A stretch of 64,000 bases of DNA from Candidatus Sulfotelmatobacter sp. (lineage in GTDB: Bacteria > Vulcanimicrobiota > Vulcanimicrobiia > Vulcanimicrobiales > Vulcanimicrobiaceae). Made by a program: the position numbers and the translations under genes. Location: contig DATJRY010000020.1 in the NCBI GenBank assembly GCA_035504415.1, positions 1 through 64,000 of the forward strand, written 5' to 3'. The stretch's first letter is position 1; every line of letters begins with the position of its first letter. Shown piece by piece: positions 32,601-40,872 of the stretch. The notes below the pieces were generated by a model that saw only the letters and a list, made by a program, of their open reading frames with translations, was not told the DNA's origin and did not search any database.

Positions 32601-33619
32601 TACCGCGCGACGAAGCTCTTGACCGACGCGATGATGCTCGCCGGACGCATGTGATCGGCGGCGGCGGTCGCCTCGAAGCCGGAATGGACCATGCAGTCCT
32701 CGCACTTCGGGTTGCCGCTGCCGTGGCCGTACTTGTCCCACTCGGTCTCCTCGAGCAGCTCCTTGTACGACTTGGCGTAGCCCTCGCCGAGCAGATAGCA
32801 CGGCTTCTGCCAGCCGAAGAGACTGTACGAGGGCATGCCCCACGGCGTGCAGTCGTAGTCTTTCTCGCCGGTCAGGAAGTCGAGGAAGAACGGGCTGGCG
32901 TTGAATTGCCATTTCTTCTCGCCGCGCTTCATCGGCGCGAAGATCTCGCGGAACAGCGAGCGCGTCTGCTCTTTGGCCAGGAAGTGATCCTGGTCGGGCG
33001 CCTTCTCGTAGCGATAGCCGGGCGAGATCATCATGCCGTCGACCTTGAGGTCGTCGGTGAGGAAGTCGAAGAAATCCTGGAACGTCTTCGGATCGGCGCC
33101 GTCGAAGATCGTCGTGTTGGTCGTGACGCGGAAGCCGCGCGCTTTCGCCGCGCGGATCGCCTTGACGGCGACCTCGTAGATCCCTTCGCGCGCGACGGCG
33201 TGGTCGTGCACGTCCTTGGGACCGTCGAGATGGACGCTGAACGAGAAGTAGGGCGAGGGCGTGAACTTGTCCAGGCTCTGCTCGAGGCGAATCGCGTTGG
33301 TGCAGAGATAGACGAACTTCTTGCGCTCGATCAGCCCCTTGACGATGACGTCGATCTGCGGGTGCAGCAGCGGCTCGCCGCCGGGGATCGAGACGACCGG
33401 CGCGCCGCACTCGTCGACCGCCGCGAAGCAGTCTTCGGGGGAGAGGTGCCGGCGCAGGACCTCGACCGGGTGCTGAATCTTGCCGCAGCCGCTGCACGCC
33501 AGGTTGCACCGGAAGAGCGGTTCGAGCATCAGGACCAGCGGGTAGCGTTTGCGCCCCGCGAGCCGCTGGCGCAGCACGTACGTGCCGACCGACACCGCTT
33601 GCTTGACCGAGATCGCCAT
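32600..33619 (-). CDS. hpnH: Adenosyl-hopene transferase HpnH (radical SAM)
   Basis: A 339-residue radical SAM enzyme. The Fe-S cluster motif is C-x3-C-x2-C in [16 protein letters not shown] (residues about 36-50), followed by [11 protein letters not shown] and [15 protein letters not shown], and a C-terminal cysteine region [14 protein letters not shown]. HpnH joins a 5'-deoxyadenosyl group to diploptene, the first step of hopanoid side-chain extension. ATG 33619 overlaps the hpnA stop (ATGA), with GGAGA five bases upstream. The next gene, the polyprenyl synthase, begins in its stop. Confidence 0.93.
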   Translation of the reverse strand: MAISVKQAVSVGTYVLRQRLAGRKRYPLVLMLEPLFRCNLACSGCGKIQHPVEVLRRHLSPEDCFAAVDECGAPVVSIPGGEPLLHPQIDVIVKGLIERKKFVYLCTNAIRLEQSLDKFTPSPYFSFSVHLDGPKDVHDHAVAREGIYEVAVKAIRAAKARGFRVTTNTTIFDGADPKTFQDFFDFLTDDLKVDGMMISPGYRYEKAPDQDHFLAKEQTRSLFREIFAPMKRGEKKWQFNASPFFLDFLTGEKDYDCTPWGMPSYSLFGWQKPCYLLGEGYAKSYKELLEETEWDKYGHGSGNPKCEDCMVHSGFEATAAADHMRPASIIASVKSFVAR

Positions 33620-34623
33620 CAATTCTCCACAGGGCGGCTGCCGGGATCGGCGTAGCCGTAGGTACGGAACCACGTGACCGCAGCCGCGAGCGCTTCGGTT
33701 ACGCTGCCGGGCCGAAACCCGAGCTCACGCTCTGCTTTCGCGGCGACGTACCACATCCGCTGCTTGGCCATCCGTACGCTCTCGACCGAAACGTCCGGCC
33801 GCACGCCCAGCGGCGCCAGCAGGGTCTCGCCGACCGCCGCGTAGGCCAGCGGAATCCAGCGCGGCAGCCGCACCCGCGGGGCCGGCCGGCCCGCCAGCGG
33901 CGCCAGGCGCTCGAGCAGCGCGCGTAAGGTCAGGTTCTCGCCGCCCAGGATGTAGCGCTCGCCGGTCCGGCCCTGCCGATAGGCGGCGATGTGGCCGGCG
34001 GCGACGGCGCGCACGTCGACGACGTTCAGTCCGGTGTCGACGTAGGCCGGCATCTGGCCGCGCAGGAAGCGCACGACGATCTCGCCGGTCGGGGTCGGCT
34101 TGGCGTCCCAGGGACCGATCGGCGTCGTCGGGTTGACCAAGACGACGTCCTGGCCGCCGGCAACCGCCCGATCGACCTCCTCTTCGGCCAGCCGCTTGGA
34201 CTTCTTGTAGGCGCCGATCAGCGCGGCGGTCGGGCTGCGGTAGGTCTCGTCGGCCGGCCGCCCGTCCGCTCGCACGCCCAGTGCCGCGACCGAGCTGGTG
34301 TGGACGACCCGCGGGACGCCGGCGGCGCGGGCCGCGGCCAGGACGTTGCGCGTCCCCTCGACGTTGGCCCGCAGCAGCGCCGCGCGGTCGCGGCGCCACA
34401 GGCTGTACAGCGCGGCGACGTGGAAGACCGCGTCGCTGCCGCGCATCGCCGCGACGAGGTCGGGCGCGAACAGGTCGCCGGGAACGCGCGCGACCTCCAA
34501 GCCGTCGAGCGAGGGTGCGGCCCCGCGCACGAGCGCCCGGACCTGCCAGCCGTCGTCGAGCAGCGCGCGCACCAGGTTCGCCCCGACGAAGCCGGAGCCG
34601 CCGGTGACGAAGGCCGTCGGCAC
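33619..34623 (-). CDS. hpnA: Hopanoid-associated NAD-dependent sugar epimerase/reductase HpnA
   Basis: A 334-residue extended short-chain dehydrogenase. The nucleotide motif is [16 protein letters not shown] (residues about 7-22) and the catalytic pair is in [11 protein letters not shown] (YxxxK), with [18 protein letters not shown] following. This last block and the hopanoid context mark HpnA. GTG 34623; four bases separate it from the squalene synthase stop, and its own stop overlaps the start of hpnH. The exact reaction of HpnA is not settled in the literature I know. Confidence 0.9.
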   Translation of the reverse strand: MPTAFVTGGSGFVGANLVRALLDDGWQVRALVRGAAPSLDGLEVARVPGDLFAPDLVAAMRGSDAVFHVAALYSLWRRDRAALLRANVEGTRNVLAAARAAGVPRVVHTSSVAALGVRADGRPADETYRSPTAALIGAYKKSKRLAEEEVDRAVAGGQDVVLVNPTTPIGPWDAKPTPTGEIVVRFLRGQMPAYVDTGLNVVDVRAVAAGHIAAYRQGRTGERYILGGENLTLRALLERLAPLAGRPAPRVRLPRWIPLAYAAVGETLLAPLGVRPDVSVESVRMAKQRMWYVAAKAERELGFRPGSVTEALAAAVTWFRTYGYADPGSRPVEN

Positions 34624-34627
34624 GCGC

Positions 34628-35668
34628 TCAGGCGCCGAAGGTGAAGGGACGTTTGCGAACGCGGTCGGCGAGCCAGCGCAGCGTCGGGTTCGTCAACGTC
34701 GAGGTCGTCGCGGCCAGCACGACCGCGCGCACTTCGGCGCGCCCGATCTTCACCGCGCCGCCGGGGACCAGCATCTCATCGGTCCGCTCGAGCTCCCGCA
34801 TCGTCGCGATCGCGAACAGGATCGGCAGCACGCAGAACAGGCGAATCCGCATCGCGGCCGCCGGGATCGCCTCGATGTAGCGCAGCGCGCGTTCGATGTC
34901 GTCTTGCGCCAGGGTCATCAGCGGCGCCAGCGCGGTTCGGTTGGCCGCGCGCAGCGCGGGTTCCAGCAGCCGGTCGTGGGCGCTGCCGGCGGCGGCCAGC
35001 GCGTCAGCCGGGACGTAGATCGCGTTCTCGTGCTCGGCGTCCCACGCGATGTCTTTGAGGATGTTGACCGTCTGGAGCGCCTCGCCGAACGCTTCGCAAT
35101 CGTCGAGCAGCCGCGCGTAGGTCCGTTCGCCGATCAGGATCGAGTGCTCGTGCCACAGCTCGGTGAGCAGATGCCCGACCGTGCCCGCCACGTAGTAGCA
35201 GTACTCCTGGAACTCGGCCGTCGTGCGGATGCGGATGCCGTTCGGCTGCGCGATCACGAACGAGCGCATCCCGCGCACCATCTCGCCGACCCAGCGGTGC
35301 AGGATCGCGCGGGTCGGCGGGTCGAGCGCGCGGTAGAGCATGAAGACGCGTCCGGTGGCGGCGACCAGGTCGAGGTACTCGGCGTTCGAGGTCAGCTCGG
35401 GGACGACGTTGCCGAACGAATCGGCGGCCTCGACCTCGTCGAAGCACGTCAGGAAGGTGGCGAGCAGCTCCGCCTTGCGGGTCGCGCTCAGGGCCAGGTC
35501 GTCCTCGATCGTATCGGCGATCCGGCACAGCAAATAGCCCAAACGCACCGGTGCCTCGAGCCGGGCCGGCAGCAGCTTGATGCCCAGCGCGAAGGTCCGC
35601 GAGACCCGCGGCAGCAGCAGGCGCGATTCCCGAACAGCCTCGTCGACCGACGTCTCCTGCGCCACCAT
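34628..35668 (-). CDS. Squalene synthase, eukaryote-like (SQS/FDFT) type
   Basis: A 346-residue head-to-head prenyltransferase. The aspartate motifs are CRIADTIEDD (residues about 51-60) and VNILKDIAWDAEHENAIYVP. The later segment RLFCVLPILFAIATMREL followed by GGAVKIGRAEV matches the hallmark FCxxPxxxAIATL and KIRKGQ blocks of eukaryotic squalene synthase, which reduce presqualene diphosphate to squalene in one enzyme. HpnC, HpnD and HpnE are not in the window, which agrees. ATG 35668 is preferred; a GGGGAGG sits 13 bases upstream. First gene of the operon leading to hpnA, hpnH and the prenyl synthase. Confidence 0.85.
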   Translation of the reverse strand: MVAQETSVDEAVRESRLLLPRVSRTFALGIKLLPARLEAPVRLGYLLCRIADTIEDDLALSATRKAELLATFLTCFDEVEAADSFGNVVPELTSNAEYLDLVAATGRVFMLYRALDPPTRAILHRWVGEMVRGMRSFVIAQPNGIRIRTTAEFQEYCYYVAGTVGHLLTELWHEHSILIGERTYARLLDDCEAFGEALQTVNILKDIAWDAEHENAIYVPADALAAAGSAHDRLLEPALRAANRTALAPLMTLAQDDIERALRYIEAIPAAAMRIRLFCVLPILFAIATMRELERTDEMLVPGGAVKIGRAEVRAVVLAATTSTLTNPTLRWLADRVRKRPFTFGA

Positions 35669-35693
35669 GGGCGTGCCAACACCTCCCCAGCTC

Positions 35694-35717
35694 ATGCCGT
35701 ATGGGTCCACACGGCAT
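35694..35717. promoter_or_regulatory. Inverted repeat in the divergent gap between squalene synthase and the di-iron gene
   Basis: ATGCCGT (35694-35700) and ACGGCAT (35711-35717) form a 7-bp inverted repeat with ten bases between. The 146-base gap separates the squalene synthase start (minus) from the di-iron protein start (plus), so a shared operator is possible. No clear -10/-35 pair was seen. Confidence 0.3.
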
Positions 35718-35814
35718 CGTATGTCCGATGGATACCCGCTCCGGGTTCCATCGCCGGGAGCCGCGTCCTTCGAAAAGGCAGGAACCACCTCGTCCCCGTG
35801 GCGGAAAATATGGC

Positions 35815-36690
35815 ATGCGACCCGGAACGCTTGCCCACCGCGATCTCTTCTGCCGCACGTTCGTCGAGACGCACGTCGCCTTCGAACCCGCCGAATTGCC
35901 CTGGCCGGTCCTCGATCCCACGCTGCTCGCGCGCGTCCGATCGTTCCCGTTCTGGAACATCGCGCGTTCGATCGAACAGCGCGCCGGCCGAATGGTCAGC
36001 GCTTTCGCGCAAACGCTCGACGACCCCGTCATCGCCGACGCAGTCGCCTTGCAGGGCGTCGAGGAGACACGGCACGGCCGGTTGATGGACCACGTCTGCG
36101 AGCGCTACGGCATCGACGCGCCGGTATTGGCGATCCCCGACGCCCCGGCGACGCGGGACGACTTCTGTGAGTTCGGTTTCGGCGAATGTCGGGATTCGTT
36201 CATTGGCTTCGGCGCGCTCGCGATCGCGCGCGAGCGCCAGCTCTTCCCCACCCCGTTGCTGGCGATCTTCGATCAAGTGCTGTGGGAAGAGGCGCGCCAC
36301 ATCATGTTCTTCGTGAACTGGTGGGGCTACGAAGAAGCGCGCGCCGGCCGCGGCGGTTGGATTCCCCGGACGCTCGCCGCGCTGGGTCACCACGCCGCCG
36401 CGCTCGCCGGGACCGTCAAGAGCGCGTCCGAACAGCCGACCGGCGAGCTCGACCTGAGCGCCGCCGGCGACATGCTCGACGGCGTGACGCCGGTGACGTT
36501 CCTCGAAGCGGCGTTGGCCGAGAACCGCCGCCACATGAGCAAGTTCGATCCGCACCTGCTGCGCCCGCGGCTGGTGCCCGTGCTGGCCACGGCCGCGCTG
36601 ACGGCGATCCGGTTGTTGCCGCCGCGCAGCGACGCAGCCGTGAGCGTCGATCACCCCGCGCTCGCGCTGCGCGCGCGCAACGCGGCGTAG
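35815..36690 (+). CDS. Di-iron ferritin-like protein of unknown function in the hopanoid locus
   Basis: A 291-residue soluble protein. Two ExxH iron motifs are plain: LQGVEETRHGRLMDHVC (residues about 78-94) and VLWEEARHIMFFVNWWGYEE (about 155-174), and additional acidic helix residues occur between them (FGFGECRDSFIGFGALAIARE), giving the four-helix di-iron pattern of the ferritin/R2-like superfamily. I cannot name the family. It is divergent from squalene synthase, and its last 40 bases overlap the 3' end of squalene-hopene cyclase, so it is physically locked into the locus. ATG 35815 is chosen; the 38 in-frame residues upstream look non-coding. Confidence 0.75.
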   Translation: MRPGTLAHRDLFCRTFVETHVAFEPAELPWPVLDPTLLARVRSFPFWNIARSIEQRAGRMVSAFAQTLDDPVIADAVALQGVEETRHGRLMDHVCERYGIDAPVLAIPDAPATRDDFCEFGFGECRDSFIGFGALAIARERQLFPTPLLAIFDQVLWEEARHIMFFVNWWGYEEARAGRGGWIPRTLAALGHHAAALAGTVKSASEQPTGELDLSAAGDMLDGVTPVTFLEAALAENRRHMSKFDPHLLRPRLVPVLATAALTAIRLLPPRSDAAVSVDHPALALRARNAA

Positions 36691-38618
36691 CGGCCCAGCG
36701 CCGTGAGCGGGAAGTGCAGCCGGTAGTAGTGGTAGTTGAGGTAGAAGTGAACCGGGAAACCGGTGCCGGTGAACTCGGGCTCGTCCCAATTTCCGTCGGC
36801 GCGCTGCGTCGCTAGCAGATACGCGACGCCGCGCTCGACGGCCGGCATGAACGCGTCGGCGATGGTGGGCAAGCGTTCGACGCAGGCCAGCAGCGCGATC
36901 AGTGCCCAGCCGGTCTGGCTGGCCGTGCTCGGCCCGATCCCGCGCAGCGCGGGCTGCTTATAGGAATCGGTCGTCTCGCCCCATCCGCCGTCGGCGTTCT
37001 GCACGCTCTTGAGCCAGACCGCACCGCGCACGACCGCCGCGTCGACGCGGGGATCGCCGACGTTGGTGCGCTCGAGCGCGGCCAACGCGTTGCTGGTGCC
37101 GTAGACGTAGTTGACGCCCCAGCGGCCGAACCACGCGCCGTCGCGTTCCTGCTCGGCCAACAGATACGCGAGCGCGCGCGGCGCGCGATCGTCGCGCAAC
37201 CGCAGGTCGCCGCGCCAGAGCATCTCGAGCACGCGCGCCGTCACGTCGGCCGTCGGCGGATCGATCGATGCTTTGAGGTCGCTGTAGGCGACGCGGTTGA
37301 GCCACGCCTTGTCGTTGTCGACGTCGAACGCGCCCCAGCCGCCGCCGCGGCACTGCATCCCGGCGATCCATGCGGTCGCCTTCTCCATCGCGCCGCGCAC
37401 GCGCGCCGCGTCGGGGTGTTCGGCGGCGGCCAGCGCCATCACGACGACGGCGGTGTCGTCGACGTCGGGATACCAGGCGTTCTCGAACTCGAACGCCCAG
37501 CCGCCCGGCTTCCCGTCGCGGTTCTTGACCGCCCAATCGCCGTAGCGCGCGACGATCTGCTTCTCGAGCAGCCATTCGACGGCGCGCACCAAGCGCGGAT
37601 CGTCGCGCCGCACGCCGGCGTCGACGAGCGCGCGCACCGCCAGGCCCGTGTCCCATACCGGCGAGATGCACGGCTGCACGCGGTACGCGCCGTTCTCGGT
37701 GACGGTGAAGCCGTCGATCGCGGCCCAGCCGCGCTGCACGACGGGGTCGTGCAGGTCGTACCCGATGGCGCGCAGTCCGAGCATCGCGTTGAGCATGGCG
37801 GGAATGATCCCGCCCCAGTCGCCGGTGTGCTCTTGGCGTTCGACCGTCCAGCGCTCGGCGCGGCGCAGCCCTTCCGCGCGAAACGGAATCGCGTCGAGCC
37901 GCTCGCACTGCTTGAAGAGCGCGTCGATCCGGTTGAAGAAGCGCTCCCAGTCGTCCTTCGGCGGCGGCAGCGCGAAGCGCGCGTTCTCGTAGCCTTCGGC
38001 GTAGAGCTCGTCCACGCGCAGCACCGGGCCGTAGACGGGTTTGCGGTCGAACAGCAGGATCAGCGGCACCGTGCTGCCGCGCGCCCAGCTCGAGAGATCG
38101 TAGATCGAGAACGGGCCGCGCTCGGGCAGCATCATCAGCCACGGGGGCAGCGCCGGCAGGCCGGCCCAGTCGTACGCGCCGATGAGGGCGAGGTGCATCT
38201 TGGTGAAGATGCGTGTCTGGGTGACGCCGCCGCGCGCGAGGATGTACGCCCGCGCGCGCACGAGCGCCGGATCGTCGACCGGCACGTCCAGCATGCGCAG
38301 CGCGAGATACGCCTCGACGGTGACGCTCAGCTCGCCGCCGTCACCGTAGGCCAGCTCCCAGCCGCCGTGCTCGCGCTGCTCGCCGCGGAAATACGCTTCG
38401 GCGCGCGCGCGCGGCACCCGATCGAAGGTGCCCCAGACGTGGTGCAGCAGCAGCACTTCCGCCGTGATGGTGACGTTGGACTGCAGCTCGGCCCACCAGT
38501 AGCCGTCGGCGTGTTGCAAACGGAACAACGCGCCAACCGCGCGTGCGATCGCGTCGTCGAGTGGAGGGGCGGGTTCGTCCTCGCGCGGCTGCGAAAGGGC
38601 GGTGTGAATGCTGCTCAA
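36651..38618 (-). CDS. shc: Squalene-hopene cyclase
   Basis: A 655-residue terpene cyclase with repeated QW-type motifs (ADGYWWAEL, EQERDGAWFGRWGVNYVYGTS, NADGGWGET, RADGNWDEPEFTGTGFP) and the protonating DxDD motif DVDDTAVV at residues 385-388. It folds squalene to hopene/hopanol at the membrane surface. The start is uncertain: TTG 38618 gives the normal length, but no ribosome binding site is seen and it overlaps the ATG of divergent hpnB by 11 bases. A later TTG near 38540 would cut into the first conserved helix. The 3' end overlaps the di-iron gene by 40 bases. Confidence 0.93.
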   Translation of the reverse strand: MSSIHTALSQPREDEPAPPLDDAIARAVGALFRLQHADGYWWAELQSNVTITAEVLLLHHVWGTFDRVPRARAEAYFRGEQREHGGWELAYGDGGELSVTVEAYLALRMLDVPVDDPALVRARAYILARGGVTQTRIFTKMHLALIGAYDWAGLPALPPWLMMLPERGPFSIYDLSSWARGSTVPLILLFDRKPVYGPVLRVDELYAEGYENARFALPPPKDDWERFFNRIDALFKQCERLDAIPFRAEGLRRAERWTVERQEHTGDWGGIIPAMLNAMLGLRAIGYDLHDPVVQRGWAAIDGFTVTENGAYRVQPCISPVWDTGLAVRALVDAGVRRDDPRLVRAVEWLLEKQIVARYGDWAVKNRDGKPGGWAFEFENAWYPDVDDTAVVVMALAAAEHPDAARVRGAMEKATAWIAGMQCRGGGWGAFDVDNDKAWLNRVAYSDLKASIDPPTADVTARVLEMLWRGDLRLRDDRAPRALAYLLAEQERDGAWFGRWGVNYVYGTSNALAALERTNVGDPRVDAAVVRGAVWLKSVQNADGGWGETTDSYKQPALRGIGPSTASQTGWALIALLACVERLPTIADAFMPAVERGVAYLLATQRADGNWDEPEFTGTGFPVHFYLNYHYYRLHFPLTALGRYAALRARSASAG

Positions 38619-39786
38619 CGGTGTACGAATCTGTGCTTGGGTTGCTGCTGCGGTGTGGGTCGGACTGATCGCCGGACGGGGCCGGTTTTGGGACGCGAGT
38701 GCCGACGGCCTTCGTGACCCCGCGCCGGGCGAGCCCGCGCCGGACGTGCACGCGGTCGTTCCGGCCCGCGACGAGGCGGACGTCGTCGCGCGCACGCTCT
38801 CCTCGCTCTTGACCCAAGACTATCCCGGACGGCTGCACGTCACGCTCGTCGACGATCGTTCGAGCGATGGGACCGCGGCGATCGCGCGCGAGACGATCGC
38901 GTCGGCGGGCGCAGCGGGGCGCGCCGCCGTGGTGACGGGACGGCCGCGGCCGGAAGGCTGGACCGGCAAGGTGTGGGCGCTGAGCGAAGGCGTCGCCGCC
39001 GCGCGCGCGGACGGTACGCCGCCGGCCTACTGGTGGTTCTCGGACGCCGACGTCGAGCACGATCCGCGGACGCTCGGGCGACTGGTCGCGACCGCGCGCG
39101 CCGAGCAGCGCGCGCTGGTATCCCAGATGGTCGCGCTGCACTGCCGCTCCGGCTGGGAGCGCCTGCTGATCCCCGCTTTCGTGTTCTGGTTTCGCATGCT
39201 CTACCCGTTCGCGTGGGTCGCCGACGACCGGCGCGCGACCGCGGGTGCCGCCGGCGGCTGCGTGTTGCTCGCCGACGAAGCGCTGCGCGCGATCGGCGGC
39301 GTCGAACGCATTCGCGGCGAGCTGATCGACGACTGTTCGCTGGCGCGTGCGGTGAAGGACGCCGGTTTCGGGCTGCACCTCGAGCTGACGACGCGCTCGC
39401 GCAGCGTGCGCCCCTACGCCGGCCTCGAGACGATCTGGAAGATGGTCGCGCGCACCGCGTACACGCAACTCGGCTACTCGCCCCTGCGGCTCGCGGGCAC
39501 GCTGGCCGGGATGGCGTTGCTCTATGGTATACCAGTCGCCGCGACCGTCGCCGGAGCGGTCACGCGCCGCGCCGACATCGCCCTTCCCGGCGCGTTCGGC
39601 TGGGCCTTGCTGGCGGGCGCGTACGTTCCCACCCTGCGGTTGTATCGCGTTCCCGCGCTCGCCGCGCTCGCGCTGCCGGCCGCCGCGGCGCTCTACACCG
39701 CGATGACGGTCGACTCCGCGCGCCGGCACCACGCCGGCCGCGGCGGCAGCTGGAAAGGCCGCGACTTCACGCCCGCGCGGAGCTGA
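38608..39786 (+). CDS. hpnB: Hopene-associated glycosyltransferase HpnB
   Basis: A 392-residue family 2 glycosyltransferase with an N-terminal membrane anchor and C-terminal membrane helices. GT-A motifs: VHAVVPARDEADVVARTL, VTLVDDRSSDGTA, FSDADVEHDP (DxD) and IDDCSLARAVKDAG, and the C-terminal GRGGSWKGRDF typical of HpnB. Its exact acceptor is unproven in the family. It reads away from shc, and the two start codons overlap, so each promoter must lie inside or very near the other gene. Confidence 0.88.
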   Translation: MLLNGVRICAWVAAAVWVGLIAGRGRFWDASADGLRDPAPGEPAPDVHAVVPARDEADVVARTLSSLLTQDYPGRLHVTLVDDRSSDGTAAIARETIASAGAAGRAAVVTGRPRPEGWTGKVWALSEGVAAARADGTPPAYWWFSDADVEHDPRTLGRLVATARAEQRALVSQMVALHCRSGWERLLIPAFVFWFRMLYPFAWVADDRRATAGAAGGCVLLADEALRAIGGVERIRGELIDDCSLARAVKDAGFGLHLELTTRSRSVRPYAGLETIWKMVARTAYTQLGYSPLRLAGTLAGMALLYGIPVAATVAGAVTRRADIALPGAFGWALLAGAYVPTLRLYRVPALAALALPAAAALYTAMTVDSARRHHAGRGGSWKGRDFTPARS

Positions 39787-39795
39787 CGCGCCGCG

Positions 39796-40230
39796 TCACG
39801 CTCGCAAGAACAGCGCTTTTTCGGCGGCGCGGCGCCGGACCAGCCCCGGCATGACCTGACCGTTGGCGTACACCCACCTGCCGAACTGATCGGCCGCCGC
39901 CGCGAACTGCTGCTGGTTCAGCAGCGCCAGCAGCGTCGAGCCGTCCAGGGCGCCGGTGTTGTACTGAAACGACACCAACGCCGAGAACTGGTTCGGCGTC
40001 AGCACGACCTGCACGAGCGCGGCCACTTGCTGCTCGAACATTCGCAGGTCGGAGATGAGGAACGCGTCGGCTTGTGCTTGGGTGACCGTTTGCCCGGGCT
40101 CGACGCCGGCGGTGTGCCCGTACCCGATGGTCCAGGGATCGCCGCCGGTGGCGGGATCCGGATACGCCTGGAGGCGACACCCTTCGAACTCTTTGATCAG
40201 CGCGATCCCGGCCGCGTTGGTTGTTGGCAC
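39796..40230 (-). CDS. Phage-type (T4-like, GH24) lysozyme
   Basis: A 144-residue glycoside hydrolase 24 protein: catalytic Glu in ALIKEFEGCRLQAYPDP (residues about 10-26), then DPWTIGYGHTAGV with the catalytic Asp/Thr region, QADAFLISDLRMFEQQV, LTPNQFSALVSFQYNTGAL and a C-terminal GLVRRRAAEKALFL. It hydrolyses peptidoglycan. There is no signal peptide from GTG 40230, so export would need a holin-like or other route. It is out of place, sitting between hpnB and hpnG on the hpnG strand, 30 bases after the hpnG stop side. No other phage gene is nearby. Confidence 0.88.
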   Translation of the reverse strand: MPTTNAAGIALIKEFEGCRLQAYPDPATGGDPWTIGYGHTAGVEPGQTVTQAQADAFLISDLRMFEQQVAALVQVVLTPNQFSALVSFQYNTGALDGSTLLALLNQQQFAAAADQFGRWVYANGQVMPGLVRRRAAEKALFLRA

Positions 40231-40260
40231 CGTACGCGGCCCTTCAGGGGTGGCGCTCGC

Positions 40261-40872
40261 TTACCCTTGGGCGACGGCGCGCGCGACGGATTCGAGCGCC
40301 GCCAGCGCCCGGCGCACGTCGCGCACGAAGGAGTACGCGGCCCGCGGTGCGCGCGCGAACGCCAGCGCGATGCGCAGCCCGTCGACGCGACCGTCGACGA
40401 TCGCGCGCTCGAGCGCCGGCAAATCGCGGGTCGCATCGTCGCTGACGACGCGCACCATGGCAGCCGTCCGGCCGCGCGCGGCGAGCGCGGCGGCCAGGTG
40501 CGTCCCTTCCATGTCCACGACGTCGGCGCGATACCGCTCGGCCAGCGCGGCGCGTTCGCGCCGCGTCGTCACGACGTGATCGGTCGTGCAGCCGGCGACG
40601 AGCCGCGCGCCGAGCGCGCTCGCGAGGGCCGTCTCGCACGCGAACGTGCCTCGTTCGCCGGTGACGCTGCGATAGACGACGACGTCGCCGACCCGCAGCG
40701 CGCCGAGCGCGCCGCACAGGCCGAGCACGACGATCGGCGCGTCGGCGGAGAGGGACGGCAGCTCACCGCCGCGGGAGCCGGGTGCGATCTCGACCAGCTC
40801 GGCGCGCGAGGCTGCGCGCCGCACCGCGGCGGCTTCGGCGCCGCGCGGAACGAGCAGCGTCGGCGGCGTCAC
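40261..40872 (-). CDS. hpnG: Adenosylhopane nucleoside phosphorylase HpnG
   Basis: A 203-residue phosphorylase of the nucleosidase (MTA/SAH) family. It has VVLGLCGALGALRVGDVVVY (glycine-rich phosphate and nucleoside site), GCTTDHVVTTRRERAAL, and VVDMEGTHLAAAL (the MEG motif that holds the ribose). HpnG removes adenine from adenosylhopane to give ribosylhopane, the step after HpnH. GTG 40872 overlaps the hpnI stop (GTGA). Shorter than MTA/SAH nucleosidases, as is usual for HpnG. Confidence 0.85.
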   Translation of the reverse strand: MTPPTLLVPRGAEAAAVRRAASRAELVEIAPGSRGGELPSLSADAPIVVLGLCGALGALRVGDVVVYRSVTGERGTFACETALASALGARLVAGCTTDHVVTTRRERAALAERYRADVVDMEGTHLAAALAARGRTAAMVRVVSDDATRDLPALERAIVDGRVDGLRIALAFARAPRAAYSFVRDVRRALAALESVARAVAQG

